A stretch of DNA of 64,000 bases from Girardinichthys multiradiatus (Eukaryota; Chordata; Actinopteri; Cyprinodontiformes; Goodeidae), in assembly GCF_021462225.1 (NCBI RefSeq), contig NC_061817.1, forward strand, positions 10,079,327 to 10,143,326, given 5' to 3'. Numbering within the stretch: the first letter of the stretch is position 1; every line of letters starts with the position of its first letter. The position numbers and the translations under genes are program-made. The notes beneath the pieces are model-generated. The model was not told where the DNA came from, did not search any database, and was given only the letters and a program-made list of their open reading frames with translations. Positions 11,030 through 24,953 of this stretch are shown here, one piece after another.

Positions 11030-12628
11030 CAGGTCCTTCTCAAAATATTAGCATATTGTGATAAAGTTAATTATTTTCCATAATGTCATGATGAAAATTT
11101 AACATTTATATATTTTAGATTCATTGCACACTAACTGAAATATTTCAGGTCTTTTATTATCTTAATACGGATGATTTTGGCATACAGCTCATGAAAACCC
11201 AAAATTCCTATCTCACAAAATTAGCATATTATTAAAAGGGTCTCTAAACGAACTATGAACCCAATCATCTGAATCAACGAGTTAACTCTAAACACCTGCA
11301 AAAGATTCCTGAGGCCTTTAAAACTCCCAGCCTGGTTCATCACTCAAAACCCCAATCATGGGTAAGACTGCCGACCTGACTGCTGTCCAGAAGGCCACTA
11401 TTGACACCCTCAAGCAAGAGGGTAAGACACAGAAAGACATTTCTGAACGAATAGGCTGTTCCCAGAGTGCTGTATCAAGGCACCTCAGTGGGAAGGAAAA
11501 AGTGTGGCAGAAAACGCTGCACAACGAGAAGTGGTGACCGGACCCTGAGGAAGATTGTGGAGAAGGGCCGATTCCAGACCTTGGGGGACCTGCGGAAGCA
11601 GTGGACTGAGTCTGGAGTAGAAACATCCAGAGCCACCGTGCACAGGCGTGTGCAGGAAATGGGCTACAGGTGCCGCATTCCCCAGGTCAAGCCACTTTTG
11701 AACCAGAAACAGCGGCAGAAGCGCCTGACCTGGGCTACAGAGAAGCAGCACTGGACTGTTGCTCAGTAGTCCAAAGTACTTTTTTCGGATGAAAGCAAAT
11801 TCTGCATGTCATTCGGAAATCAAGGTGCCAGAGTCTGGAGGAAGACTGGGGAGAAGGAAATGCCAAAATGCCAGAAGTCCAGTGTCAAGTACCCACAGTC
11901 AGTGATGGTCTGGGGTGCCGTGTCAGCTGCTGGTGTTGGTCCACTGTGTTTTATCAAGGGCAGGGTCAATGCAGCTAGCTATCAGGAGATTTTGGAGCAC
12001 TTCATGCTTCCATCTGCTGAAAAGCTTTATGGAGATGAAGATTTCATTTTTCAGCACGACCTGGCACCTGCTCACAGTGCCAAAACCACTGGTAAATGGT
12101 TTACTGACCATGGTATCACTGTGCTCAATTGGCCTGCCAACTCTCCTGACCTGAACCCCATAGAGAATCTGTGGGATATTGTGAAGAGAACGTTGAGAGA
12201 CTCAAGACCCAACACTCTGGATGAGCTAAAGGCCGCTATCGAAACATCCTGGGCCTCCATAAGACCTCAGCAGTGCCACAGGCTGATTGCCTCCATGCCA
12301 CGCCGAATTGAAGCAGTCATTTCTGCAAAAGGATTCCCGACCAAGTATTGAGTGCATAACTGTACATGATTATTTGAAGGTTGACGTTTTTTGTATTAAA
12401 AACACTTTTCTTTTATTGGTCGGATGAAATATGCTAATTTTGTGAGATAGGAATTTTGGGTTTTCATGAGCTGTATGCCAAAATCATCCGTATTAAGACA
12501 ATAAAAGACCTGAAATATTTCAGTTAGTGTGCAATGAATCTAAAATATATGAATGTTAAATTTTCATCATTACATTATGGAAAATAATGAACTTTATCAC
12601 AATATGCTAATATTTTGAGAAGGACCTG
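11030..12628 (+). mobile_element. Tc1/mariner element, copy A (1599 bp)
   Basis: The ends are CAGGTCCTTCTCAAAATATT and its inverted partner, flanked by TA target duplications at 11028-11029 and 12629-12630. The terminal inverted repeats are about 200 bp, each with an outer and an inner copy of a TTAGCATATT-containing motif. It carries a broken transposase. It is nearly identical to copies B and C in this window. Confidence 0.95.
11358..12351 (+). pseudogene. Tc1 transposase, copy A, inactivated
   Basis: Starts at ATG 11358 with the same N-terminus as copy B. Compared with copies B and C it has lost 11 bases near 11490, where GGGAAG repeats flank the gap; this shifts the frame. A Trp codon has also become TAG at 11767-11769. 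Downstream, the catalytic DD34E residues are all still readable (SDESK, QHDLAPAHS, NPIENLWD). Confidence 0.93.
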
Positions 12629-13379
12629 TATGTCTTCATTCAGTTCTTCTGTGTTACTTAGTCTCATTTCCTCAGCAATGAAGAAATGAAAGCAGCTGTT
12701 CCACATTCTCACCTGGTTGCTCACACCAGCTTGCCTTCTCATTCTTCACACTTCCCTCAAAGAGATAAGCCCTGTGGTTGTCATAACTCATTGCTGCTTT
12801 CCTTGCTGGTTCAACTTTGTTTTCTTTTATTAAAGAAAATGTTTTTCATTCAGTCTGAAATTGGGTCCTTTACAAACCGACACAACCATGACAGGATGTA
12901 CGTAAAGAAATTTGTCCATAACTATGGGTGAATTAAATGTTTTCAAATTTAAAAACAGAAAAGTCACAAGTGTGGCATGTAAACAGCCCCATTTACTTTG
13001 ACACCCCTAATCCAGTTTAACAAATTGCCTTCAGATGTCACCTGATAAGTAAATAGTCAACCTGTGTAGTTTAATCTAAGTATAAATGCAGTCTCTGAGG
13101 TTTTTACGAGAACATTAGTAAAGAAACTCAAACCGGGACGGCTGCATCAAGGACTGAGGCTTCCATATATGGGTCACGTGCTGTATCATTATACCCCACG
13201 ATCCGCACGAATGTATGTTAAATTGTTTTAAATATTTTGTGCTTTTGTTTTGACTTTCTTGCTTACCTATTTTCTCCGGGATATTAATTTTCCCAGTATT
13301 TCCCAATAACCCATTCTCAGATGGGTATGGTTTAGATGTTGTTTCCTCACCATTTACAGCTCTTTGTGAGTTCATCAGA

Positions 13380-13680
13380 ACTCTCTGTGGGTGCAGTTTG
13401 CCCCAAGCAATGTACAAGAGACAGCAAACATGTGGAAGAATGTGCTCTTGTCAGAAGAGACCAAAGTGGAGCTTACATTAAAAAAAAAACCATTGTGTGA
13501 AGAATGCTCCCACTCTGAACACACCATCCCCGTGAAACATGGTAGTGGCAGCATCATGCCTCCCTGTCATTCTCAGTACTGAACAGTAGGCTGCAAAAGA
13601 CTTAAGACTGGGGCAGAGGTTCACCTTCCACCAGGAAAATGACCCCTAAACATACAGCTAAAGCTACAAAGTAATGGTTT
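13380..13680 (+). mobile_element. Tc1-like transposase relic
   Basis: Degraded coding words in forward order: AGAAGAGACCAAAGTGGAGC, GTGAAACATGGTAGTGGCAG and CCACCAGGAAAATGACCCCT. These correspond to the SDET..., KHGGGSIM and QQDNDP regions of fish Tc1 transposases. Frameshifts and a poly-A expansion break the frame. Confidence 0.6.
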
Positions 13681-13779
13681 AAGAATATTTATGAGTTAGA
13701 ATGAACTAGTCAAAGTCCGGACCAGAAACAAAATTGTGCAAAAACTTTACTCTCTAGACATGCAAAGTTTGTAAAGACA

Positions 13780-14260
13780 TACTCCAAAAGGCAGCTGAAC
13801 CTCACCTCTCTCACCAAGACAGTTCAGCAGAGAATGTACTTCCTGCAGCAGCTTAAGAAGTTCAGCCTGCCAAAGACAATGATGGTGCATTTCTACTCCG
13901 CCATCATTGAGTCCATCTTCACCTCCTTCATCTCCATCTGGTACACTGCTGCCATCATCAGGCACAAGGGCAGGCTGCAGTGTATCATTTGCTTTGCATA
14001 GAGGGTGATTGGCAGGAATCATCCTTCTCTTCAGGAACTGCAGGCCTCCAGGAGTCGGAGGTGAGCAGGAAAGATTACAGCAGACCCCTCCCACCCTGGA
14101 CACAAACTGTTTCAGACTCTACCCTCTGGCAAGAGGCTGCGGTCCATAAGGACCAAAACCTCTTGCCACAAAAACAGCTTCTTCCCGTCTGCAGCTAGCC
14201 TCATTAACAAAGCCCTGGTCCCCCACTGACACTTTCCCCTTGCAAATACTACGACTATCT
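13780..14260 (+). mobile_element. L2-like LINE, 3' end of reverse-transcriptase ORF
   Basis: The forward reading gives RMYFLQQLKKFSLPKTMMVH, then FYSAIIESIFTSFISIWYTA, then GKITADPSHPGHKLFQTLPS with frameshifts between. This is the C-terminal end of the ORF2 of L2/Rex-type fish LINEs. It is 5' truncated and inactive. Confidence 0.75.
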
Positions 14261-16559
14261 CAGCACATGTAAATACTATTTCATTTAATTGTATATTGCT
14301 GTCATTGTATGTTGTATATTTTTGATATTTGCCACAGTGCTCTATTTTTCTCATAAAATTCCTACCCAACTACATATTTCCAAATTTATTTATTTCACCT
14401 TTAGTTTGTCTATGTGTACCACTTTCCAACCAAAGCAAATTCTTCATACCTGTGAAACACTACTTGGCATTAAAGTTCTTCCTGATTCTGTAATTATAGT
14501 AAAAACTGGTGCAAATTGGGTTTAATACAAATGCACGATGCATTTTTCTGATTTTTGTTTTGTGTGTGAAAAATGTTGCAAATCATGCATAATTGTCCTT
14601 CCACTTGCTTTACCATAAAAAAGCAGTAAAACTAACTCAAGTTTGTAGTTGTAACTTGACAAAATGTGAAAATGTTTCCCAGGTTCTTTTGCTGGAAGAG
14701 GCAGAAAACCTCAGATCATGAAGGGTCTTTGTTGCTGTAGTATTTACCAAACATTAAAGGGTGCTAAAGGTACACAGCCATAGGTCAGTGTCAAGATTTC
14801 CAGATTCACAGCAGCACAGACGAAGAGACTGATAAATCTACATTTTAATGTGTGCATGACAGTCAGAGCATGATAAATTACTAGGAAGTTTAATTTCACC
14901 ATGCTTTCCTGACAAACTGACATGATTAAAAAGAAACAGTGATGAAGATAGCAGAAAAACAGACAATGGGGGGAAAAAGTGCTCGAGTTTGTTTAAAGTT
15001 GAGCTGTAGATCTCATACACATAACAAGGGGGGATTTAGGATGAGACTTTTCATCGTGACAGGAGCTGAAAGCTGTAATTTGAAATGGGCACAAGAGAAG
15101 GCATATAAGATCCAACGTGTGCAGGAGACTTAACACAAGCTCCCGGGCTTCACGAGATTGCAGAAGTGGAGAAAGAGACTGTAACCTGCAGAAGGGAGGA
15201 TAAACATTAAACTGACTGATGAGAAACAGCAATCTTTAAATCTCCATTTATATGCAACACATACTCTCACTGGCACCAATGGCATCTTTGGCTTAGCAGC
15301 AGGGAGAATCGTTACTATTCTACAACTGATAGTTACAGTATGGTCATAATCAAATTAGAGTAGACAAACAATTAATCACAATTTGTTGGGAAGAGAACAC
15401 AAAATGAAACCTAAACATTACAGTATCGTTAATTATGTTATTTGGTGGTAATATAGAATATCAAAGTGTGTGACAGTAGGAAATTTAATGTTGATTAGTT
15501 GTGTTCTTTAAAGCTTTTATGAGTTTTTGTTTATTTAGGAAGTATGTGCCTGTCTGACATAATGCAGTTTGTAAATGGAAAGTAAAAACACTGGCATAAT
15601 CAGTATATATGACTATGATGTTTAATTTCCCATAAAGTATTTTTGATTGAATTGAATTTGAATGCCTATAGAAAAACTGCAAGATGCTGCTTCGACATGC
15701 TAGCTTCTGTATCAGGTGATCCAATAAATAAATAAAATATGCATAGCAATGTCTCTGCAGCACTGATTCTCTTTTTTCAGACAATACTTAGTCTGCATGC
15801 TACAGTTTATACTCAAAGAACCAAAAGAACAAAGAGATTGCATGAACAAGCCTGCTGTACCTGTTTAATGTTCTGGTCATGTCTTCCTTTGGATTATAGT
15901 GCCACCTGCTGTGTGCATTTATCTTCTCCAGTATTTATTCTATGTTTGTTTGTCCAAAGAGATTGTCAGAGCGCTACCCCACATCCTGCCTGTTTTCTTT
16001 TTCTTTTTGACACATATCAGATGAAACATACCACACTTTTAGCACTCAGTCCAGGCTTGTAGAAAAAGGAATACATCAGCCATGCAGCATCAACTTCACT
16101 CTGCAGTGGGTTCACCGGGAGTTCACTAATACAGGCAAAAATGAGAGAGAGGAAAAAAATGGCAGTCAGGCAATAGAGCAGATCTGTGGAAGGACATCTG
16201 CATCATTTTATTTTTGCAGCAAAAAATATAAAATGCATTGTGTGCTTTCTATTTAACCCTCTTTACACTAACAACACTAAACTAAGGTTTTTTTGAGAGC
16301 TTTATTGAACATCCTGCAACACGATTACTAAGGCAGGTAGGCCAGGTAGAAATAAAAATAAAAATAAAAAATGAAGGCAGGGGTAAGTTATTAAACAACA
16401 TCCAAAGCTCTTAACATCTCATAGAGCTAAGTTCAATCATCATCTTTAAAGGGAAAGAGTAACTCTTAAGGAGCTGCAGAGATCTGCAGAGATCCTTAGC
16501 TTAGGTGTTGATTTGGCAACTTTTTGTTGTACGTTGCACACATTTTGAGTCCACAGCTG

Positions 16560-16990
16560 AGCAGTAAGAAGAAAGCCACTTTTGAAAGAAAACCACAAGA
16601 AGACATTTTTAAAGGCCTCACATGTCATATAAGGGACTCAGCTAACATGTGGATGAAGGTGCTCTGGTCAGATGAGACCAAAACTGAAAACGCCAACACG
16701 AGCCAGTTGGCAGGTGCACCAGGTGCAGGTGGACAGCAGGTGGAGCTCTCGCCCCAGGACAAAATAGCCGTTTTTGTCCCCCCTCTGCACCATCCCTACA
16801 GTGAACCAGGGTGGTGGCAGTATCATGTTTGTTTGTTTTTTTTTATGGAATTTTTTTTGATTAGGGACAAGGAAGCTGGTGGGAGTTGGGATATAGCTAA
16901 AGTTGAGTACAGGAAAATCCTACAAGAAAATCTTGAAGCAGGTAAGCGACAGCAAATATACAACCAGAGCTTCATGTGTTAGTCTTGACT
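16560..16990 (+). mobile_element. Tc1-like transposase relic
   Basis: Forward words CTCTGGTCAGATGAGACCAA (first catalytic Asp region) and CAGGGTGGTGGCAGTATCAT (HGGGSI region) with unrelated or decayed sequence between them. No working frame. Confidence 0.6.
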
Positions 16991-17469
16991 AGAAAAGAGC
17001 CCTAGTAAATCCAACTGATAAGCTGTGGCAGACTTAAAAATACTGTAGATCAGACTTTATGTCTACCACATAAAATCCTAATAAAAGCATTGAAGTTTGG
17101 AGTTGTAGTGTCACTAAATATGTAAAGTCCAAGGAGTACAAAGGGTTAAGGCGGGTTTATGTAGTGGGTCATGTTTCTCTGCTGTCTCTTATCTGAACCC
17201 TATAAAGAAATCCAATTTCAATCTTCAGTGCCATTACTTTATCATAGCAAAGTTTAGATAAATTTATTAAGTTACGGAAACAAACAAAGAATTATAGATA
17301 TGCTTTATGGACTTCAGTAGACCTCTACTATTCAGTAATGACATCTATATTTTTATTTAGTGATGCTGAAGATATCAAATACAACAATAAAAGATAAATG
17401 AACTTTATGTTAACTTCTTTATGACTGTGAAAACAGTTCTCTGTTAAAGCCTTGAATAAAACATACAGT

Positions 17470-17541
17470 GAGTCACTCACACATGCACACACACACCCTC
17501 CCCCCCGACACACACATGCACACACACACACACACACAGTA
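17470..17541. repeat. CA-rich microsatellite
   Basis: Imperfect (CA)n with ATGCA and CCTCCCCCCC interruptions, about 230 bases upstream of baiap2l2 exon 1. Confidence 0.85.
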
Positions 17542-17776
17542 TGGGCCAATGTGTTTTATGGTTTAGCAGTGTTTAATTATTTACTCCTGTCTTTCTTAGG
17601 CAGAGCTGGTTTCTGTCACACTAGGCTTCCTTCTCCCCTAAGCTCCACGTCTAGTCCGATCCAACTCGACCTGCCTTTCTTCCACAGCCTGGCTCACTCT
17701 TGCTGGATGATTGACCGATTGGTTACTGGTATTCTTTAAGGTTTTCACTGACTGCTGTAACATTCTAGATGTAAAC

Positions 17777-17830
17777 ATGTCGGGAATTAATAGTGACCAG
17801 CTGCACCGCTCCACCTTGGGGATTTACATG
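17777..17830 (+). CDS. baiap2l2: baiap2l2 exon 1
   Basis: ATG at 17777; 18 codons reading MSGINSDQLHRSTLGIYM; donor ATG|GTGAGT; phase 0. It covers the start of the first I-BAR helix. Confidence 0.88.
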
Positions 17831-20800
17831 GTGAGTAAAAGCTCTTTGTGTTAGCCAGTGCCCCAAAATTAGAGGGCACTGGCTCAGTTAAACCATTTAA
17901 TATATTTTTCTACCAAGCACATATGTTCCTCTATCCTGAGAACAACTTAAAGTCTTTAGCTGTCAGTGAAAATGTGTGTGCATCCGTACTGAGTGAATAA
18001 AAGACATTCTTTTATTGATTCTTCTTTTGATGAGCCCTGACTTTGTCAGTTTTCGTTTTTGTCTGTCTTTCAAAATTTAGCTACATTTTTAGTGAATTCA
18101 TGTTTGTGCTTTTCTAATAGAACTTGACTGACGAGTTCAACCCAAGTCTACAGAAATTGGTTTCACTGGGAAACAGCTACATCCATGCTTTCAAAGGTAA
18201 GAAATAAAGGAAGCATGGCAGACACAAATGAAGGAGGGAGGAAGAGAAAGGAGGTAACTAAGAAAAGTAGGAGTGAAGAAAGAAATGAGGGTGGGAGGAA
18301 GGAAGGAAATGAAAGAAGGGGAGACAAATAAAGGAGGAAAGGGAAAAATAAGAAAATGAAAGAAAAATTAACCAAAGGAAGAAAAAAAGAAAGGAAGTAA
18401 TAACAGATTAAATAAAAAAAAATGGAGGGAATAAAGGAGGAAAGGAAGCAATAAAAGTAGGAAGGGAAGAGAGACCGAAGAAGATAAAGAAGAAAAACAG
18501 AAAGAAGATGGGTAGGATGGACTGAAGGAAGGAAGGCTGATGTTCTTTACTTCTACCTGCTCACTCAGAGATAAATCTTTTTGATGGAAGTATTTAGGAT
18601 TTGACATAAAAATTATCCACACTGAGACAGAAAGAGTCATTAATTTCATGTGCCATAACATGTAAATAAAAGTGAGATGTAGCATATGCAGATGAATCTT
18701 TGATAAGTTTATTAAAAGATTATAAATGTTACATCAAGAAGCTTTCAGTAATGGCACCACCAGCAGCCCAACAGTCATTAAATATAGATTAACCTCCTAT
18801 TTGCCACCTGCAGCAAAGTTGTAATTTCCCCTTTGTGTGCAGGGCTGGGCTGTAACCTTATGCTGATGAGCTTTTCCCTCAACATTCATTCAAATGAAGC
18901 TTGTTTATTCAATTTATTGAGCTCTTTAAGTTACACAAATGGTACAGGCAATTATAGCAGTTTTTATCAGTGTCAGATTTGTTGATTATTCTGTGTTAGC
19001 TGCACCTTGATTTGGGTGTTGTACTCAAAAAGCACATAGTCATAGTTATGAATGGGCAACCAAGACCATTCTGCTGTGGTATACTATTTAAATATTCTTA
19101 TTCCCTGAACTTCTTACATTTTGTAACATCACAATCACAATCTTCATTGTATTTTGTTTGGATTTTATGTGACAGATCAACACATAATTGAGTAAAATTG
19201 AGAAGCGGATAGATGATACACATGTTTTCCTGCTAATATAGAAATTTGAAAAGTGCAAAATGGCTCAGTCTCATTCAGCCTGGATGGAAAGTGTCTGTGA
19301 ACATCAAATTACTTGAAAAGATTCTCAATTTAATTTGAGTCTGGTCTTTGACTGCACCACTGTAACACAACATTTCTTTAGGGTATTTATACTGCTGGAA
19401 TGTCACCTCTGCCCCCCAGTCTGAAGTTTTTTGTATTCTCTAACAGATTTTCTTCCAGGTTTTTCCTGTATTTAGCTCAATTCATTTATTAGTCCTGACG
19501 AGATTTCCTAAAGAACAGTAGCTCCACACCATGATGAGGCCCCCACCATGGTTCACCATGGTGGTAATGTATTCAGCTTAAATTGAGTGTTAGGTTTCCT
19601 TCACAAATACTGTTTTGCACGAAGGCCAAAAATCTTACTCACCCCTGACCAGACCATCTTCTTCCACATTTTTGCTTTGTCCCCTCAATAATTTTTTTTA
19701 GTTGTAAACGCCTTTCCTTCTTCCGCTCTTCCATAAAGGCCTGATTTGTGGAGTGCCCAACTAATAATTGTCCTCTCCACAGATGCTTGCACCTGAGTTG
19801 TGGATCTCTGCAGCTCCACCAAAGTTGCTTTAAGTGCTAGAGAGTCACTAAACTGCTTGTTTGATTTATCCTTTCCTTGCCAGGGCTGTCAGTTATGGAC
19901 AGCATTGTCTTGGTAGGTTTATTGTTGTGCTATTTTAATATTCAGATGATAGACTTAACAGTTGTTAGATGTTCAAAACTTGGGATATTTTTTCATAACC
20001 TAACCCTGCTTTAAAACCTCCACCCCACCCTGACCTGTCTGCTGTGTTTCTTGGTCTGCATTCTCCTGTTTGTTCACTGATGTTCTCTAACAAACCTCTG
20101 ATGCCTGCATAGAACAGCTGGATCTATCGTGAGATTAAATTACACACAAGTAGGGTGTTTTTACTAATTAGATGAGTAGATTTTAACTAGGGATATAAGA
20201 AAAAGGGGGATGGATATAAATACATGGCACACTTTTCAGTTGTTTATTTAAAGAAAAACAAAATGACTTCTTTCATCCCACCTACAATTGCGCACTACCT
20301 TACGTTGGTTGTCAAATAAAATCCAAATAAAATACACACACGTTTGTGTTTCAAAATGAAAAAATGCTATAAAATTCAATGGGTATGAACATGTTCTGTA
20401 AGGTGCTTTTATAAATGTGCATTTGTCTGCATGAAGGATGTAACTTTGAAAGCATGAATTCTTTTTGTTTGTTTCAGCTCTTACTGTAAGCAGCGATGCC
20501 TACTTCAATGCACTTTCAAAGATTGGAGAAAAGGCTTTCTACTCCATGTCCTCCCGCTCCCTGGGTATGTCAGAAAACACGGTCAGGCACATTTGGTTTA
20601 GACAAGCTTAGCTGACCAGGATGTGTTCAGTTTGTCCTCATGATAATTTATTAAACGCAGTCTCTTCCGTGTCATGGAGATCAAAGTTTAACCTCAGGCG
20701 GCGTTTAATTGCTCCTCTGCAAACATGACAGTGACTCTGTAATGTGTGTTGCTAAGGATATTCTTGGGCGTGTGTGAAAACATATTCTGAGACGTTATTC

Positions 20801-23800
20801 CACATTATTTAACAGTCAGTGCTTAGGTCATGCTGTTCACTCAGATTTCCTTCACGCTGCTAGTTCAAAGCTCGGCTTGGTGATAATGTAAGTTTAAGCG
20901 TACTTTCATGTGGATTGCATTGAGTCTGATGGCCATATCCAACATAAATTATAGATGATGACAGGCAGTTCTCCGCACACGTAACCTAAAGGCATTATGA
21001 CAGCGCAATGCCAGGTTAAAAAGCTGGCAATAGAGGGCGATTGTGTAGTCCTTATACTGAGGTAATGAATCCCAACATTAGCTTTTTTTGAAGGTACTAT
21101 GAAAGAACAGATAAAGGGAGCCAATCTTCCATTATCAGTGGGAATCATTTCAAAATGCAAACAAAGTCATGACAGATGCCTGGGCTTGATTGTGTCCATC
21201 ATTAGCTGTGTAGAGCAACACTTTGGTGTCCACAGGAGAAATAAATAGCAAAAAAACAGTGACTGCATTAATAAATCAGATTAGGACTGTCAATCCCAGT
21301 GTCCCCCGTCATTACTGGCACCCCTAGTAAAGATTTGTGCAAAAGCCTTAAAATAAATGGTTGTTATGGAGACACACTGACCCCAAGCAGCCGCGCTTTG
21401 CTTTGAAGAATTTTTTTTTGTATCATCCTGCTCACTCCATGTGGTAACAAGACTCACTGAAGTGCCAAAAGCAGTTGCCTTCACACAAGTATGAACTTGA
21501 GTGACTTTCTTAATCTACAGAATTTATAATGTCGGCCCTACCTTTGCCACTGTACCAGCTTTAGCTCTTTTCAAAAAGCTTTCTCCAAGTTTAGAAGTGT
21601 GTTTGTGGGAATTTTTGCTCATTCTTCTAGAAGAGCATTTGTGAGGTCAGGGACTGATGTTGGACGACAAGGCCCATTTTACAGTTGACACTCTAATCCA
21701 ACTCTGAAATGTGTTCTATAGAGTTAAGATCAGCTCTCTGTTTAGGCTAGTTAAGGTCTTCCACACCAAACTCACTCATTCATGCACTAGTGAACACTCA
21801 TGGGGACACATGAAGGTAACATCCCCCACCTTTGCCACAAAGTTGGGAGAGTGAAAGCAGCTCTGCATTAGGAGCTGCTTTCACTGGAGCTAAGGGGCCG
21901 AGCCAAAAAATCCTGAAAAGCAGTTCCACACTCTGCATCAAATTCCACACTTGTCACAGTGCAGTTAGGCAAGGGCCGTTTTTCTGGCAGCTGTCAAACC
22001 CAGACCGAGAACATGTCTCCAGAGAACATGTCTCCCCTGCTCTAGAATGGCATAGTGCTATGCACCAATGTACCGGACTCTTTGCATCAAACCTAATGAC
22101 GTAAGGCCTTGATTCACCTGCTTAACCATGAAAACACATACATCTTAGAGGGAGCAGTCTTTCACTCCTTTCCTGATGCCAAAATATACACCATCTCTGA
22201 TGCCATATTTAGATATTCCAACTACTAACAAACTAAATGTTGCTAATCTTGGAGTCTACCAGAATACATCTTAATCAGACCATTTCTTCTGGGTGCTTTG
22301 TTTTTCAGTCCGTATGTAAAAAAAAAAAGCCTAAAATGGGAATGAGTTTTAATGCAATTCCAGGTTGCAGCTGGTTTTAAATGTGACTGCTTTCTGTTAT
22401 ATTTAGCCACTACACTCAGCAATACTTCAATACTTTAGTCACACCCTAAGCACTGATATGGATGTCCAAATAGTACTAAATTCAAAACAACGTACAACAA
22501 GGCCCTAATGAAGCTAATTAGATTAAGCCAAGATCTAATAGACTATTGCAAAGGCAAACAGTAACCACATCCTGCCAATAGAACAAAACATGTTCCTCAA
22601 ACAAGTCACACGGCTGGGCCCAAAAAAAACACCATACATAAAAATACTTTTTACTGATTTATTAGTGTAATCTGTTGTTGGCGGTGGCTTCTTTTACTAC
22701 CCTATCGAGTTTATAGTGAATTGATTCTGTTTATTTGGTTCTGCCACTGACTTCATATTTATTTTAACCCCGTAGGGTAATGATCCACGAATGAATATGA
22801 TTATCTTAACTTGTATTGTTATCTTTAAGGAGATGTCCTGATTCAGATCTCTGAGAACCAACAGAGACTCACCTTAGAGATGGAAAGAGTGGTAAATGAC
22901 GTCAATGCTGATCAGATTACCAGTCAGTAGCCAGTTTGTGTTTACAGCAATGTAAACCCAATTTCTCTCTTTACAGTTCCACAAGTTCAGTTTGGATGTC
23001 CTGCAGGTGATGAGCGACAACATTCAGCTGGACATGGACTACATCTCAGTGAGTGAGAGTTGAGAAAAGACCTATAATGTCATCATAATAAGGAAATGTA
23101 ACATAAGGACATGTTTTTATGGGTGAACAATAAAATAAGTCACAGAAAGTGAGAAAGATTCATGGAGGATTCACATGTATTTTAAATAGTCCTACAAAAA
23201 GCAATTTGTATTGTATTACTGTGTCAACAAAGCATACCTCCCAAAAAATATCTTTGACATGATCTTTGATCAGGAGTTTACATCCCATCTCATTTCAGGG
23301 ATGATTATACAACAAGCAACTTCTAGAATGTTTTTAAACAATATCTGGTTGCAATTATTTAGATTGATTGTGGAGTTTCTTTAATCCACAAGGAGGGAAC
23401 AAGTCATCGGCAAGTTGCAGAGAAACCACACACTTTGCACAGCAACATCTGCAGGCATCTGGCATGATTTTTACTAGATGTTCCACCGTACTTCTTTTAA
23501 AACTTCTTACTTCATGCTTCTAATAAGAAAGAAAACTTTCCTTGTTACTGCAAATAAACATGTTCCATTGAGCCGATTCTTTTTATGAGAAGTGGTAAAA
23601 CCTAATTAAATTGGTTTGTTTCCTAGCACTGACCAGACTTTTAAGCACAATCCATATCTTTTCAAAAGGGTAAAGGCTGGAGCCATTTCAGAAGCTTAAT
23701 GTTAGTTAACTTTTTCAAAACCAGTTCCAATCGGTGTTGGTTTAAGGTGAGAAATATACAGGTAGTCCAGTGATATCATTATTTCACCCTGTTTTGTTCA

Positions 23801-24882
23801 GTTAATGAGCAAAAGAAGCCACACAGTGTGATACTGCCACACCAGGCTTAAAGGTTAGTATAGACTTCCAAAATTCAAAAGTCTCTCCTTTTATCCTCCA
23901 AACAATTATTTATGTCACTGTACCCAAATACAGGGCTGTGAAAGAGTAATTGCCCCCTAAACCAAAAACTGGGTGTCTCACTCTTGAGGGAACAAATGCC
24001 CTGTTTGTGGAAACTGACGAGAGTTTTAAATCACTGTGGAGGAATTCTGACCAACTCTCCATTGCAGAATTGTTTTGATTTACCAATGGTGGAGGAGTTT
24101 ATTAAGGTCATGACACACAATCCTAATCTGATCTATATCTGGACTTTGACTAGGCCACACCAAAATTCTTTCCTAGACATTTGGAGGTAGAACAAAAATA
24201 TAATAAAAGGTCATAAACAGATGACAGATGGCCAGACATTCTTCCACAGCATTTCTTTGCTAGAGAGCAGAATTCATGGTTCAGTCAGTTACAGGAAGTT
24301 GTCTAAGTCCAAAAATAACAAAGCCCCAGACCACTGTTTAACTGACATTGTGATGTGCTTTTTCTGAAATGCTACATCAGTTTTATGCCAGATGGATTAA
24401 AAAAGTCCACAACATATTTTCCCAAAAGTCTTGGGAAGGATCTTTTAGCAAATGTAAGTTGAGTCTTTGTGATCTTTTGGTTTGCAGTGGGTTTTTGCTT
24501 TGGAACTCTCCATGGAGGTCATTTCTCCAGGGGAAGGTTCACCAATCTTTTATTTTCTCTCTGGATAATGGTTCTCACTTGGGTTGACTTGTCTCTTATA
24601 TAACTAATATCTTCTTATCTAGATATTACACTCTGGGTCAGAAAATAAAAAAATTGGTGATAGTTGGGCGTTTCAGCCAGACAAAGCCCCAAGACACACA
24701 TCAAAACTGTTGCTTAAATCTATGAAGTAGGCTAACTTAATCCTCCTGGAATTGTCCTGACATGAAATGTTTCGGAAATGTATGGGCCATACTTTAAAGC
24801 AGTCGTTACCAACCTTTTTTGACTTGTGTTCCCCCTGAGCCATTTTGCAATACCACAGGAAACCCCCACCAGTGTTTCCCTA

Positions 24883-24953
<71 letters not shown>

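Larger units (their letters stand above)
10770..12895 (+). repeat. Dispersed repeat split by Tc1 copy A
   Basis: The left part (10770-11029) starts with a fragment common in Tc1-like relics (ATTTTGTCACATTACAATTA) and goes on as T-rich retroposon-like DNA. The right part (12629-12895) continues in the same style and ends TTTACAAACCGACACAACCA. The Tc1 copy sits between them with a TA at each edge, so it is the younger insertion. Confidence 0.45.
10229..17776. other. Intergenic region between divergent nptxr and baiap2l2
   Basis: No host gene was seen. The first 450 bases are the probable nptxr 5' UTR/promoter side, including a T14-AG acceptor-like site on the minus strand at 10383-10368 that could end a 5' UTR intron. 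The rest is a pile of transposons: a repeat split by Tc1 copy A, Tc1-like relics, an L2-like LINE end and a CA microsatellite. Confidence 0.6.

Noticed and set aside
18163..18685. Minus-strand frames rich in Leu, Phe, Ser and Pro that look like membrane proteins
   Set aside because: They are the complement of the polypurine tract in intron 2, with no conserved motif.
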